Source of the DNA: Ignavibacteria bacterium
Lineage (GTDB): Bacteria; Bacteroidota; Ignavibacteria; UBA10030; SZUA-254
Assembly (NCBI GenBank): GCA_005877655.1
Contig: VBOC01000103.1
Span: 8,365 to 20,706 of the forward strand
Length of the DNA: 12,342 nt
Direction: 5' to 3'
In this document: positions 1 to 6,715 of the stretch, one piece after another
Layout of the letters: every line of letters starts with the position of its first letter
How positions within the stretch are numbered: the stretch's first letter is position 1
Notes under the pieces: generated by a model
What the model was told of the DNA's origin: nothing
Database searches by the model: none
What the model saw: the letters and a program-made list of their open reading frames with translations, nothing else
Program-made: the position numbers and the translations under genes

Positions 1-1043
1 CTCAACCCCACCTGAGCAACTTCAAGGCCGAACACCTTCACGGCGATCGCCCGGATGCCGCCTTTGAATGTGGCGTGACCTCCCGCCGCGTTTTCGCCGG
101 CGACCCATGCCGCCCTGCTCGCCAGCGTTGCAAGCGGAAGGTACATGCGCTTGCCGGTGATAACATTTTTCACTTCGCAGCAGTCACCGGCGGCAAGCAC
201 GCCATCCGCGCTTGTCTGTTGCCGTTCATCGGTGATGATACCGCCGTAGTCGCCGAGCCTGAGGCGAGCTTCGCTCGCAAGCCCGACGTTGGGCTCGACG
301 CCGAGTGAGAGGATGACAAGATCGCACTCGAAGGTTCCCCGGTTGGTCACGACATGGCGAATACTTCCCTGTTTATCCTGCACGAGAGATTCCACCGACG
401 CGTTCGAAACAAAATGGATGCCGTGGCTCACGAGCTCATCCAGGATCTGCTCCCGGGTCTCCTGCTCCAGTCCCGCCATCGGGAGGCGGTATCGGTGCAC
501 CAGCGTTACATCCAGACCCCGTTCCCGCAACGCCTCGGCAATCTCCATGCCGATGTATCCCCCGCCGATAATGACGGCCCTGGACGGGGATTCGCTCCTG
601 AGGTAATTGAGGATTTTGAGTGTGTCATCCCGCGAGCTGAGGTGGGAAACATTCCTCGCGTCCTCGCCCTGCACATTGAGCCTGCGGGGCCTGGATCCGG
701 TTGCAAGAATCAGCTTGTCATAGTCGTAGTCGACCACCGAGCGGTTCTTCAGATCCCGGACACTGATCCGGTGCTTGCCCGGAACAATCTTTTCAACCCG
801 GTGAAGGGTTTTCACTTCGAACCCTTTTTCGCTGCGGAGCCGCTCAGAGGTGTACGCCACGAGCTTCCCTTCCTCCTCGATCACCCCTCCGATCGCGTAG
901 GGGGCTTCGCAAATGCCGTATGAGACGGTGTCGGTGGCTTCGAACATCGTCACCTCGGCGGCCGGATTGGTACGAACCGCCTTGGCTGCCGCGCTCGGGC
1001 CTGCGGCGAGTCCGCCCACAACGAGGATACGCCGCTTCTTCAT
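1..1043 (-). CDS. CoA-disulfide reductase / NADH oxidase-like flavoprotein (C-terminus cut by window edge)
   Basis: Pyridine nucleotide-disulfide oxidoreductase of the CoA-disulfide reductase/Nox class, cytoplasmic, expected to use NAD(P)H and FAD to reduce a disulfide, persulfide or oxygen. About 347 residues are visible from an ATG at 1043; the rest lies beyond base 1. The N-terminal dinucleotide-binding stretch (VVGGLAAGPSAAAKA, residues 8-22) is followed by SYGICEAPYAIGG. Cys45 sits where this class carries its single redox-active cysteine, unlike the CxxxxC of glutathione or lipoamide reductases. An ATG(S) motif for the first FAD contact, the NAD-binding IIGGGYIGMEIAEAL, and the second FAD motif AAGDCCEV are all present. 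The usual Arg/Asn-rich loop after GDC is replaced by a second Cys. No clear Shine-Dalgarno is seen. The gene starts 42 bases after der and is probably cotranscribed. The subclass (CoADR, Nox, persulfide reductase) cannot be settled without the C-terminus, where a rhodanese domain may or may not follow. Confidence 0.85.
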   Translation of the reverse strand, partial: MKKRRILVVGGLAAGPSAAAKAVRTNPAAEVTMFEATDTVSYGICEAPYAIGGVIEEEGKLVAYTSERLRSEKGFEVKTLHRVEKIVPGKHRISVRDLKNRSVVDYDYDKLILATGSRPRRLNVQGEDARNVSHLSSRDDTLKILNYLRSESPSRAVIIGGGYIGMEIAEALRERGLDVTLVHRYRLPMAGLEQETREQILDELVSHGIHFVSNASVESLVQDKQGSIRHVVTNRGTFECDLVILSLGVEPNVGLASEARLRLGDYGGIITDERQQTSADGVLAAGDCCEVKNVITGKRMYLPLATLASRAAWVAGENAAGGHATFKGGIRAIAVKVFGLEVAQVGL

Positions 1044-1085
1044 GATTGATCGCGCGGGGTTGGGGGTTCCGGGGACAAGCGATCT

Positions 1086-2347
1086 TCAGGAACTTTTTCG
1101 GAAGTAGACCGAAACGGGGGCGCCGGTGAAGGAAAAATGCTCGCGGAGTTTCCGTTCGAGAAATCGACGGTACTCGTCCTTGATCATTTTCGGCTCGTTG
1201 GTGAAAAAGGCAAATGCCGGATGGTTGCTTTTCACCTGGGTCACATACTTGATACGAATCTCCTTCCCGGACTGGGACGAGGGCGGAGTCTCCTCGATCA
1301 CTTTCATCAGGAGGTTATTGAGCTTCTTCGTCGGAACCCGCTTGGTTTGCTCATGGACGCGGAAACAAACATGACCGGGATATAGTCATAGATCCGGAGC
1401 AGCGACTTCAGGGATGCCTCATACTCGCCGGCAGTCCGGTCGTTCTTCTCGACCAGATCCCACTTGTTCGCGGCGATAATTGTTCCCCGGCGGCTTTCAG
1501 CAATGCTCTCCAGAATTCGAAGGTCCTGCCGGTCCACACCCGCTTCGGCATCTAGTACCAAAATCGCCACGTCACACCGGTCGATGCACTTCAGCGCACG
1601 AAGCGTACTGAAAAACTCCACATTTTCCGTGATGCGGCTCTTGCGGCGCAGCCCGGCGGTGTCGATCAGGACGATCTCTTCCTTCTGGTACCGCAGGATG
1701 GAATCGATGGAATCCCTCGTCGTGCCCGGGACCGGCGTCACGATCTGCCGGGGCTTCCCAATGAGCGCGTTCACCAACGACGATTTGCCGACGTTTGGCT
1801 TTCCGATGATCCCGAGCTTCAGTCTTTCATCTTTTTCTTGAAGCTCGCCGTTGAGAGGGATGCCGGACGTGATCTCATCGAGAAAATCGCCGATCATGCG
1901 GCCTCCCAGCGCCGAAACCGTAAAGGGGTCGCCTAGGCCGAGCCGGTAGAACTGGGCCGCGTCGATTTCGCGCTCACTGTTATCAATCTTATTGACGACA
2001 AGATGAACCTTTTTTCGGGATTTCCGGAGGATTGCGGCGATCTCCTCGTCGATGGGAGTCGGCCCCGTGAGCGCATCTACAAGAAACAGAACCGCGTCCG
2101 CTTCCTCAAGCGCGATCTGGGCCTGTTCACGGATCGCCCGCTCGAAGAGGTCATCGGAGCGCGGAACATACCCTCCCGTATCGATGAGGGTAAAGGTTTT
2201 CCCCGCCCACTCCGCCGTTCCGTAGTGGCGGTCGCGCGTGGCTCCGGGGAGGTCGTCCACGATCGCTTCCCGCACTCCCAAAATGCGGTTGAAGAGAGTC
2301 GACTTCCCGACGTTCGGCCGGCCTATGATTGCGAGGATGTGCGGCAT
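1086..2347 (-). pseudogene. der: GTPase Der (EngA), ribosome assembly; frameshifted by an internal loss
   Basis: Der is a double-GTPase needed for maturation of the 50S ribosomal subunit. Domain 1 (from residue 4) shows the G1 loop GRPNVGKS (9-16), DTGG (56-59) and NKID (119-122). Domain 2 shows GKPNVGKSS (182-190), PGTTRD, DTAGLRRKS (229-237) and NKWD (294-297). The frame holds through DYIPVMFVSA (residue 330), then runs into unrelated sequence and stops after residue 346. The expected C-terminal KH-like domain is intact but in another frame: from about base 1352 to the stop at 1086 it reads EQTKRVPTKKLNNLL and on through YVTQVKSNHPAF to its natural end. Compared with the family, the segment between 'VSAL' and the KH domain (about 16-17 residues) is missing; I estimate 49 bases. 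No other damage is visible, so the lesion is recent or artefactual. Start ATG at 2347, 42 bases after the response regulator gene. Confidence 0.85.
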
Positions 2348-2389
2348 ACGGCATGTCCGGCACCAAAATACGAATTTCCGTTCAGAGAT

Positions 2390-2824
2390 TCAACGCGCTT
2401 CTGTGACCCGCGCGTACCGGGCGACAGAGGCAATGTCCGAATTAAATTTGTCGAAACCGCTTGACTTGCTGATGTAGGCAACCGCGCCGGTTTGGAATGC
2501 GTAGGAGATATCCTCTTCGCGGTCGGATGTGCTCACGACGACGACGGGGATTCGTTTCAAGGACGAATCCTCTTTGATGATTCTCAGGACCTCTCTTCCA
2601 TCCCGTTTCGGCAGATTCAGATCGAGGAGGATCAGATCGGGGGCCGGGTATTTTGCGGAGTCGGAAAACGACCGTTCGCCGTAGAGATAGTCGAGCGCCT
2701 CCTGCCCGTCGCGCACGACGATAAACTTGCCGTGGACGTTGTTGCGCCGTAAGGCGTACTCGGTGATTTTCTGATGCTCGAGATTGTCTTCGACGATGAG
2801 AATATTAATCGGCGGGAAATTCAA
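2390..2824 (-). CDS. Single-domain CheY-like response regulator (Rcp1-like)
   Basis: Receiver domain only, 144 residues, no DNA-binding output domain. It should be phosphorylated by a histidine kinase and act through protein contacts. The acidic pair Glu12-Asp13 (ILIVEDN), phospho-acceptor Asp68 (LILLDLNLP), the Ser98/Thr99 switch (VVVVSTSD) and Lys120 (AYISKS) are all present. The extended loop between helix 2 and strand 3 (YLYGERSFSDSAKYPAPD) and the NLPKRDG motif are typical of the Rcp1 type, which usually pairs with phytochrome-like or hybrid sensor kinases; no kinase gene lies in the window. The most upstream reasonable start is a TTG at 2824, as no ATG or GTG precedes the conserved strand and no Shine-Dalgarno is evident. 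The gene begins 26 bases after the tRNA and is likely on the same transcript, followed by der. Confidence 0.88.
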   Translation of the reverse strand: MNFPPINILIVEDNLEHQKITEYALRRNNVHGKFIVVRDGQEALDYLYGERSFSDSAKYPAPDLILLDLNLPKRDGREVLRIIKEDSSLKRIPVVVVSTSDREEDISYAFQTGAVAYISKSSGFDKFNSDIASVARYARVTEAR

Positions 2825-2850
2825 AACCAGGGCAGGGTGCTATATCATTG

Positions 2851-2925
2851 TCGGGGCGGGCGGATTTGAACCGCCGACCTCTTGGTCCCGAACCAAGCGC
2901 TCTAGCCGGGCTGAGCCACGCCCCG
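2851..2925 (-). tRNA. tRNA-Pro (anticodon CGG)
   Basis: A complete 75-base cloverleaf on the minus strand. The acceptor stem CGGGGCG/CGCCCCG pairs over 7 bp with discriminator A. The D stem is GCTC/GAGC. The anticodon stem CTTGG/CCAAG encloses the loop TTCGGGA, giving anticodon CGG with G37, as usual for proline tRNAs. The variable loop is AGGTC, and the T arm is GGCGG-TTCAAAT-CCGCC. The 3' CCA is not encoded (the following bases are CAA), so it must be added by nucleotidyltransferase. Confidence 0.96.
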
Positions 2926-3016
2926 TTGGAATACGTTCCAGGGAAACTTATTAGTCACGTCTGATGTCTATCTCGCTCGATCACCGGTCCCGCACGATTG
3001 CAGAACCGTGTGGGAT

Positions 3017-3044
3017 AAAATACGAAAATCGAAAGGATTTTCAA
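3017..3044 (-). promoter_or_regulatory. Candidate sigma70-like promoter upstream of tRNA-Pro
   Basis: On the minus strand TTGAAA (3044-3039) and TATTTT (3022-3017) are separated by 16 bases, about 90 bases upstream of the tRNA 5' end. It would serve the tRNA, response regulator, der and flavoprotein genes. The rest of the 131-base gap between miaA and the tRNA (2926-3056) holds nothing else I can name. The site overlaps an AT-rich inverted repeat that could instead belong to a miaA terminator, so the call is tentative. Confidence 0.35.
3024..3042. repeat. Short inverted repeat just downstream of miaA
   Basis: GAAAATC (3024-3030) and GATTTTC (3036-3042) form a 7-bp stem with a 5-base loop, starting 14 bases past the miaA stop. 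Read on the minus strand it is followed by GTATTTTATC, a weakly T-rich stretch. The stem is AT-rich, so as an intrinsic terminator it would be weak. Confidence 0.4.
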
Positions 3045-3056
3045 AACAGCCGATCG

Positions 3057-3961
3057 CTATTCAGAAAGAAAATAGGAGCAAATTGAAGAGGCTATAGCTG
3101 AAAATTCGCCTTCATTCCGGAGCTGGAACCATCGGATGCGGGTGTCCCGCCGGAACCAGCTCAGCTGGCGCTTCGCATACCTGCGGGTCTCACGCTTCAT
3201 CGCCGAAACCGCTTCGTCGAAGCTCATCTTCCCCTCGAGAAACGCGAACATTTCCCGATACCCCGGAGTCTGGAGGGCATTCAGGTCTGCCGGATAGCCT
3301 TTCGCCAGAAGTTTCTTCACTTCATGGACCAAACCCTCCTCGATCATCCAGTCGACTCTCCGGTCGACTCGCGAGTATAAGGCCGCCCGGTCCCAATTCA
3401 ATCCGACTAAGACTGGATGGAATGCGACCTCGAGGCGATCCTTCTGCAGTTCGGAGATCGGAACCCCGGAGGCTTGGTAGACCTCGAGAGCCCGAACGAT
3501 TCTCCTGGTGTTGCTCGGAAGCATCCGCCCCGCGGAAACGGGATCGACGCGGGCCAGTTCGGCGAGAAGTCGGACCGGACCCTCAGTCTTGAGCCGCCGA
3601 TAGAGCTCCGCCCTTCTATCGAGGTCTGCGGATACCCCATCTAAGAAGCCGTCAATAAGGGCCTGGATGTACAGCCCTGACCCGCCGACGACCAGCGGGA
3701 CTTTTCCGCGGCTGAAAATCTCGTCGATAACCACCCGGCCCCGCCTTCCAAATTCTCCCGCGTTAAATTCGTGGTCTGGCGGCTGAAGGTCGACGAAATG
3801 GTGCCTCACGCGCTTCCGTTCTTCATTTGAGGGCTTTGCTGTTCGTAGAGCTGGCGGGAGTCGGCGGAGATGATTTCTGCGTCGAGTTGTGCGGCTATCA
3901 GAAGTGAAAGGGTTGTCTTGCCGGAAGCGGTGGGACCGACCAGGACGAGGACACGTCTCAT
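3057..3961 (-). pseudogene. miaA: tRNA dimethylallyltransferase MiaA; frameshifted by a short loss
   Basis: MiaA transfers a dimethylallyl group to A37 of tRNAs reading UNN codons. The start is taken as the ATG at 3961, because the family begins a few residues before the P-loop, here GPTASGKT (residues 9-16). The first frame runs through [11 protein letters not shown] (30-40), then reads off-family to a stop near 3806. The correct continuation resumes in another frame at base 3839 as [17 protein letters not shown] and continues intact for 260 residues through VVGGSGLYIQALIDG, NTRRIVRALEVYQ, NALQTPGYREM and RRYAKRQLSWFRRD to the stop at 3057. What is missing is the stretch that normally reads roughly xxDIGT between the SRQxY and AKP motifs, about 16 bases. 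That segment lines the substrate-binding region, so a product would be defective even if the frame were rescued. It follows pcm by 97 bases. Confidence 0.85.
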
Positions 3962-4058
3962 GGGTTCATGCCCCACCCGATCAGTTCCCGATCTCACCTC
4001 GGGGATATTCGGACGCCGCCCAGGGGGCACCGAATGCTACGATCATGGAACGGGCGCG

Positions 4059-4751
4059 TCATTTCCAGCCCTTCTTGCCGATCAACGGGACAAACTTGAA
4101 ACCTGAGACGACTCTCGTTTCATACCGCTCCTTCCTGCGCCCGATGACGTGGAGATTCTGAACATCCATGTCGCCGATCGGAATGACCAACCGGCCTCCT
4201 TCCCCCAGTTGCTCCAGGAGAGGCTGGGGTACGTCGGGCGCGCCCGCGGTGACAAGTATGCCTTCGAACGGGGCGAACTCTTTCCACCCGATTGTGCCGT
4301 CGCCGCACTTCGAGGCGATATCATAGCCGAGCTTCTCGATCACCTTGCGCGCCTCGGTCAGAAGGTTCATGTGTCGCTCGATCGTGAAAACTCGAGCTCC
4401 CATCTCCGCAAGTATGGCGGCTTGATAGCCGGATCCGGTGCCAACCTCGAGAATCCTATCCCCCTCCCGCGGATCGAGGCACTCTGTCATGAAAGCTGCG
4501 GTGTACGGCTGCGTGATTGTCTGCGATTCCCCGATTGGAAGCGCCGAGTCCTCGTAGGCGCGATTGGCGAACGGTCCCGGAACGAATTCTTTTCGGTCCA
4601 CAACCGACATCGCCGTCAGTAACCGCTCGTTCCGGATGCCGCGGTGGCGAAGGAGGTCGATCATTTCAGAGCGCTCGATGTTAAATCGATGGGATGCCTT
4701 CCGGGCGGGGGAATCCTCCGGCGGGCGCTTAAATCGCGGAGGACTATCCAT
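4059..4751 (-). CDS. pcm: Protein-L-isoaspartate O-methyltransferase
   Basis: Cytosolic repair enzyme that methylates isoaspartyl residues in aged proteins using S-adenosylmethionine. 230 residues. Family signatures in order: AYEDSALPIGESQTITQPYTAAFMTE (from residue 65; the Ser/Gln-Thr-Ile core binds the isoaspartyl substrate), the SAM-binding EVGTGSGYQAA (102-112), FTIER (122-126), GDGTIGW (150-156), APFEGILVTAGAP (160-172) and the closing FVPLIGKKGW. Nothing is missing. About 25 residues precede the family's usual N-terminus; an internal ATG at residue 30 is an alternative start. I prefer 4751 because it overlaps the cdaA stop by 8 bases (ATGGATAG) with a GAGG a few bases upstream, which implies translational coupling. 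Confidence 0.92.
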   Translation of the reverse strand: MDSPPRFKRPPEDSPARKASHRFNIERSEMIDLLRHRGIRNERLLTAMSVVDRKEFVPGPFANRAYEDSALPIGESQTITQPYTAAFMTECLDPREGDRILEVGTGSGYQAAILAEMGARVFTIERHMNLLTEARKVIEKLGYDIASKCGDGTIGWKEFAPFEGILVTAGAPDVPQPLLEQLGEGGRLVIPIGDMDVQNLHVIGRRKERYETRVVSGFKFVPLIGKKGWK

Positions 4752-5520
4752 GGGCCCTCAAGACCTTCCAGATCGACCGCGCGGTGTGGGGGGCGGGTAT
4801 CGTCAGGCGAGCGTGCAATTCGTTCCTGAGCTCCTGGGAAGAGAGACCGCGCTTCAGGGTCCCGTTGTCTGCGAGGGAGATCATTCCGGTTTCTTCCGAA
4901 ACGATGACCGCCACGACATCGGCTTGCTCGGAGATTCCAAGTGCGGCGCGGTGCCGCATCCCGATGATCGTGTCGCCGATTCTCGTCGTCTGCGACAGGG
5001 GAAGTGTGACCCTCGCGGCCTCGATGACCCTGTCACGCACCACCACCGCTCCGTCGTGAAGGGGAGAGCGGGGATTGAACAGCGACACGAGAAGCGGCCT
5101 GCTGATCCTCGCCTGGAGAGTCAGGCCGGTATCAACGAATGTGTGATGTTTCCGCGCGAGCTCCGAGGCGGCGCCGGCGATCTCTTCGATCGATTCCTGG
5201 ACATCGAGGCGCAGGAACAGTCGCACGATCCTGTTGCGGCCCACCAGCACGAGCAGGCGCCTCAGCTCGGGCTGGAAGAGGATGATGAACGCGATGACCC
5301 AGATGTCGGTCAGCGTGCCCAGGATCCAGTTCATTGCCTTGAAGTTGAATGCCTGGGTGAGGAATGAGAATCCGAGGATAAGAACGAGGCCCACAAAAAT
5401 CTGCGAAGCCACCGTTCCCCGCATCAGCATGTACAGCTTGTAAAAAATAAAAGAAACGAGGGCGATATCGAGAACATCGATCAGGGTGACGTGCAGAAAT
5501 CCGATGTTCACGAGTTCCAC
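4744..5520 (-). CDS. cdaA: Membrane diadenylate cyclase CdaA (DisA_N), with an internal in-frame loss
   Basis: CdaA makes cyclic di-AMP from two ATP. Hydrophobic segments at about residues 12-30, 38-56 and 64-83 form the membrane anchor, followed by a coiled linker and the cyclase domain. The catalytic motifs PLHDGAVVV (DGA 156-158) and GMRHRAALGISE (RHR 189-191) and the VSEETG motif are present. However, between ELARKHH (ends residue 126) and TFVDTGLTLQA the family normally has about 14 more residues, a beta strand and turn of the form GAL(L/I)xIERxTGxxx. Here it is absent, an estimated 42 bases, leaving the frame open. Loss of a core strand makes normal activity doubtful. The start is a GTG at 5520 with no strong Shine-Dalgarno; a second GTG follows at 5508. 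It lies 39 bases after folP and overlaps pcm; folP-cdaA adjacency is known in the Bacteroidota/Chlorobiota. Confidence 0.85.
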   Translation of the reverse strand: MELVNIGFLHVTLIDVLDIALVSFIFYKLYMLMRGTVASQIFVGLVLILGFSFLTQAFNFKAMNWILGTLTDIWVIAFIILFQPELRRLLVLVGRNRIVRLFLRLDVQESIEEIAGAASELARKHHTFVDTGLTLQARISRPLLVSLFNPRSPLHDGAVVVRDRVIEAARVTLPLSQTTRIGDTIIGMRHRAALGISEQADVVAVIVSEETGMISLADNGTLKRGLSSQELRNELHARLTIPAPHTARSIWKVLRAHG

Positions 5521-5559
5521 GAATCAGGTCCGATTCTGCCGGGCAGGCGCATGGTCTCG

Positions 5560-6405
5560 CTAGGAGCGGGCGATTGCATCGGCGATCCGGGTAACGCGCA
5601 GCATCTGTTTGACATCGTGAACGCGGACAATATTTGCGCCGTTCATCACCGAAGCCGCCACGGCGGCCGCAGTCCCTTCGAGGCGTTCCTCCACGGGAAG
5701 ATCTAGGATCTTTCCGATGAAAGATTTTCGCGACGGCCCTACCAGGACCGGATGACCGAGCCGGCCGAGTTCGCCCAGCCGGCGGATTATCTCCACGTTA
5801 TGGGAAGGCGACTTTCCGAAGCCAATCCCCGGATCGATGAAAATCTGCTCCACGCCTTTTGCCTCGGCGGCTCGGATTGCGGCTGCCAGATATTCTCCGA
5901 TCTCCGCAATCACATCCTCGTACACCGGGTCGGCCTGCATGCTCTTGGGGGTCCCCTTCATATGCATGATCACAAGTGCCGCGCCGCCTCCTGCGGCAAC
6001 ATCCGCCAGATCCGGATCAACATGAAGCCCGGAGACATCATTGATGATGCTCGCCCCCGCCTCAAGCGCCCTCCGGGCGACTGCCGATTTATACGTATCG
6101 ATGGAGATCGGGATATCTGTCGCCTTGGAAAGCCTTTCGATGACCGGCAACACCCGCCGCAGCTCTTCCTCCGCCGGTACGGGGTCCGAGCCGGGTCTGG
6201 TTGATTCTCCCCCCACGTCAATAATGTCTGCACCCTCTTCGACCATCTCAAGACCCCTCCGGACCGCTCGATCCGGATCGCGGAAAAGCCCGCCGTCCGA
6301 GAAAGAATCCGGGGTAACGTTGAGGATCCCCATCAGGTGCGTCCGAGCCGTAAGATCGTACTCGACGGCGCCGAACCGATAGAGTGTCTTGACGGCGTTC
6401 GCCAT
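5560..6405 (-). CDS. folP: Dihydropteroate synthase (folate synthesis)
   Basis: Condenses hydroxymethyldihydropterin pyrophosphate with p-aminobenzoate; cytosolic, the target of sulfonamides. 281 residues and full length. Both family signatures are present: GILNVTPDSFSDGG (residues 26-39) and VGGESTRPGSDPV (64-76), the second on the flexible loop that positions pABA. SIDTYKS (101-107), INDVSG (121-126), MHMKGTP (147-153), IDPGIGFGK (190-198), VGPSRKSFIG (222-231) and the closing RVHDV (261-265) follow the expected TIM-barrel order. No internal loss. It starts 11 bases after the tiny basic protein gene, with no clear Shine-Dalgarno, so coupling to that gene is plausible. Confidence 0.96.
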   Translation of the reverse strand: MANAVKTLYRFGAVEYDLTARTHLMGILNVTPDSFSDGGLFRDPDRAVRRGLEMVEEGADIIDVGGESTRPGSDPVPAEEELRRVLPVIERLSKATDIPISIDTYKSAVARRALEAGASIINDVSGLHVDPDLADVAAGGGAALVIMHMKGTPKSMQADPVYEDVIAEIGEYLAAAIRAAEAKGVEQIFIDPGIGFGKSPSHNVEIIRRLGELGRLGHPVLVGPSRKSFIGKILDLPVEERLEGTAAAVAASVMNGANIVRVHDVKQMLRVTRIADAIARS

Positions 6406-6416
6406 GCTCGTTGATG

Positions 6417-6521
6417 CTACATCTTCTTGCGCGCGCCTTGGCGGGCGGCTCGCTGCTTTGCCTTCATCCTCTTGATATTCCTCCGGTGCTTCTTTCTGGC
6501 ATTCTTGAGTTTCTTATTCAT
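6417..6521 (-). CDS. Tiny highly basic 34-residue protein
   Basis: An ATG at 6521 opens a 34-codon frame ending in TAG at 6417. Seventeen of 34 residues are Lys or Arg and none is acidic; the start reads MNKKLKNARKKHRRNIKRMK. GGAG lies 10 bases upstream of the ATG, a candidate promoter lies a further 64 bases up, and folP begins 11 bases downstream, all arguing for a translated gene. The composition resembles very small ribosomal or RNA-binding proteins (bTHX-like or bL36-size), and I would guess a ribosome-associated role, but I do not recognise the family. It could also act as a leader peptide for folP. Confidence 0.7.
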   Translation of the reverse strand: MNKKLKNARKKHRRNIKRMKAKQRAARQGARKKM

Positions 6522-6584
6522 TCGATGCGCTCCGGGTTGAAAAAGTACGACACGTGAGTTCCTGAAGTCTCACATTCTAACCGC

Positions 6585-6613
6585 ATAATACAGGTTTTTC
6601 GACTCGGAATCAA
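6585..6613 (-). promoter_or_regulatory. Candidate sigma70-like promoter for the folP operon
   Basis: On the minus strand TTGATT (6613-6608) and TATTAT (6590-6585) are spaced by exactly 17 bases, leaving a leader of roughly 55-60 bases to the ATG at 6521. It lies in the longest gap between genes in the window (6522-6715). It would drive the small basic protein, folP, cdaA, pcm and miaA. Bacteroidota proper use a different -33/-7 consensus, so the match carries less weight if the host belongs there. Confidence 0.5.
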
Positions 6614-6646
6614 GATGCAGGGTGAGATCTCCGGAACGAACTACGG

Positions 6647-6680
6647 GGCGAAGAGCCCTCGCGACATTCCGTTCTTCGCC
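6647..6680. repeat. Inverted repeat between the M61 gene and the folP operon promoter
   Basis: GGCGAAGA (6647-6654) and TCTTCGCC (6673-6680) form an 8-bp perfect stem with an 18-base loop. It sits 36 bases past the M61 stop and just upstream of the promoter candidate. There is no T-run after it on the minus strand, so it is not a standard intrinsic terminator. Confidence 0.35.
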
Positions 6681-6715
6681 GAGCTCGCGATTACGCGGGA
6701 GGATCCTTCGGCAGG

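Noticed and set aside
1086..1307. Separate small gene of 73 residues
   Set aside because: It is the C-terminal KH-like domain of Der, out of frame with the rest; homology runs upstream of its ATG to about 1352.
1345..1360. Programmed ribosomal frameshift in der
   Set aside because: Family residues are missing as well as the frame, and no slippery heptamer is seen at the junction; a shift in reading would not restore the lost segment.
2927..2940. Hairpin TGGAA-TACG-TTCCA next to the tRNA
   Set aside because: Only 5 bp, and it lies in the tRNA 5' leader; short stems like this are expected by chance.
4564..5367. Long open frame of 267 codons on the plus strand across cdaA and pcm
   Set aside because: It is antisense to two clear conserved genes, its translation has no recognisable fold (rich in Arg, Gly, Asp), and GC-rich codon use on the other strand explains it. 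The same applies to plus-strand frames at 354-923, 2003-2464 and 8271-8687.
6647..6680. Rho-independent terminator after the M61 gene
   Set aside because: The stem is good but the loop is 18 bases and no T-run follows on the minus strand.
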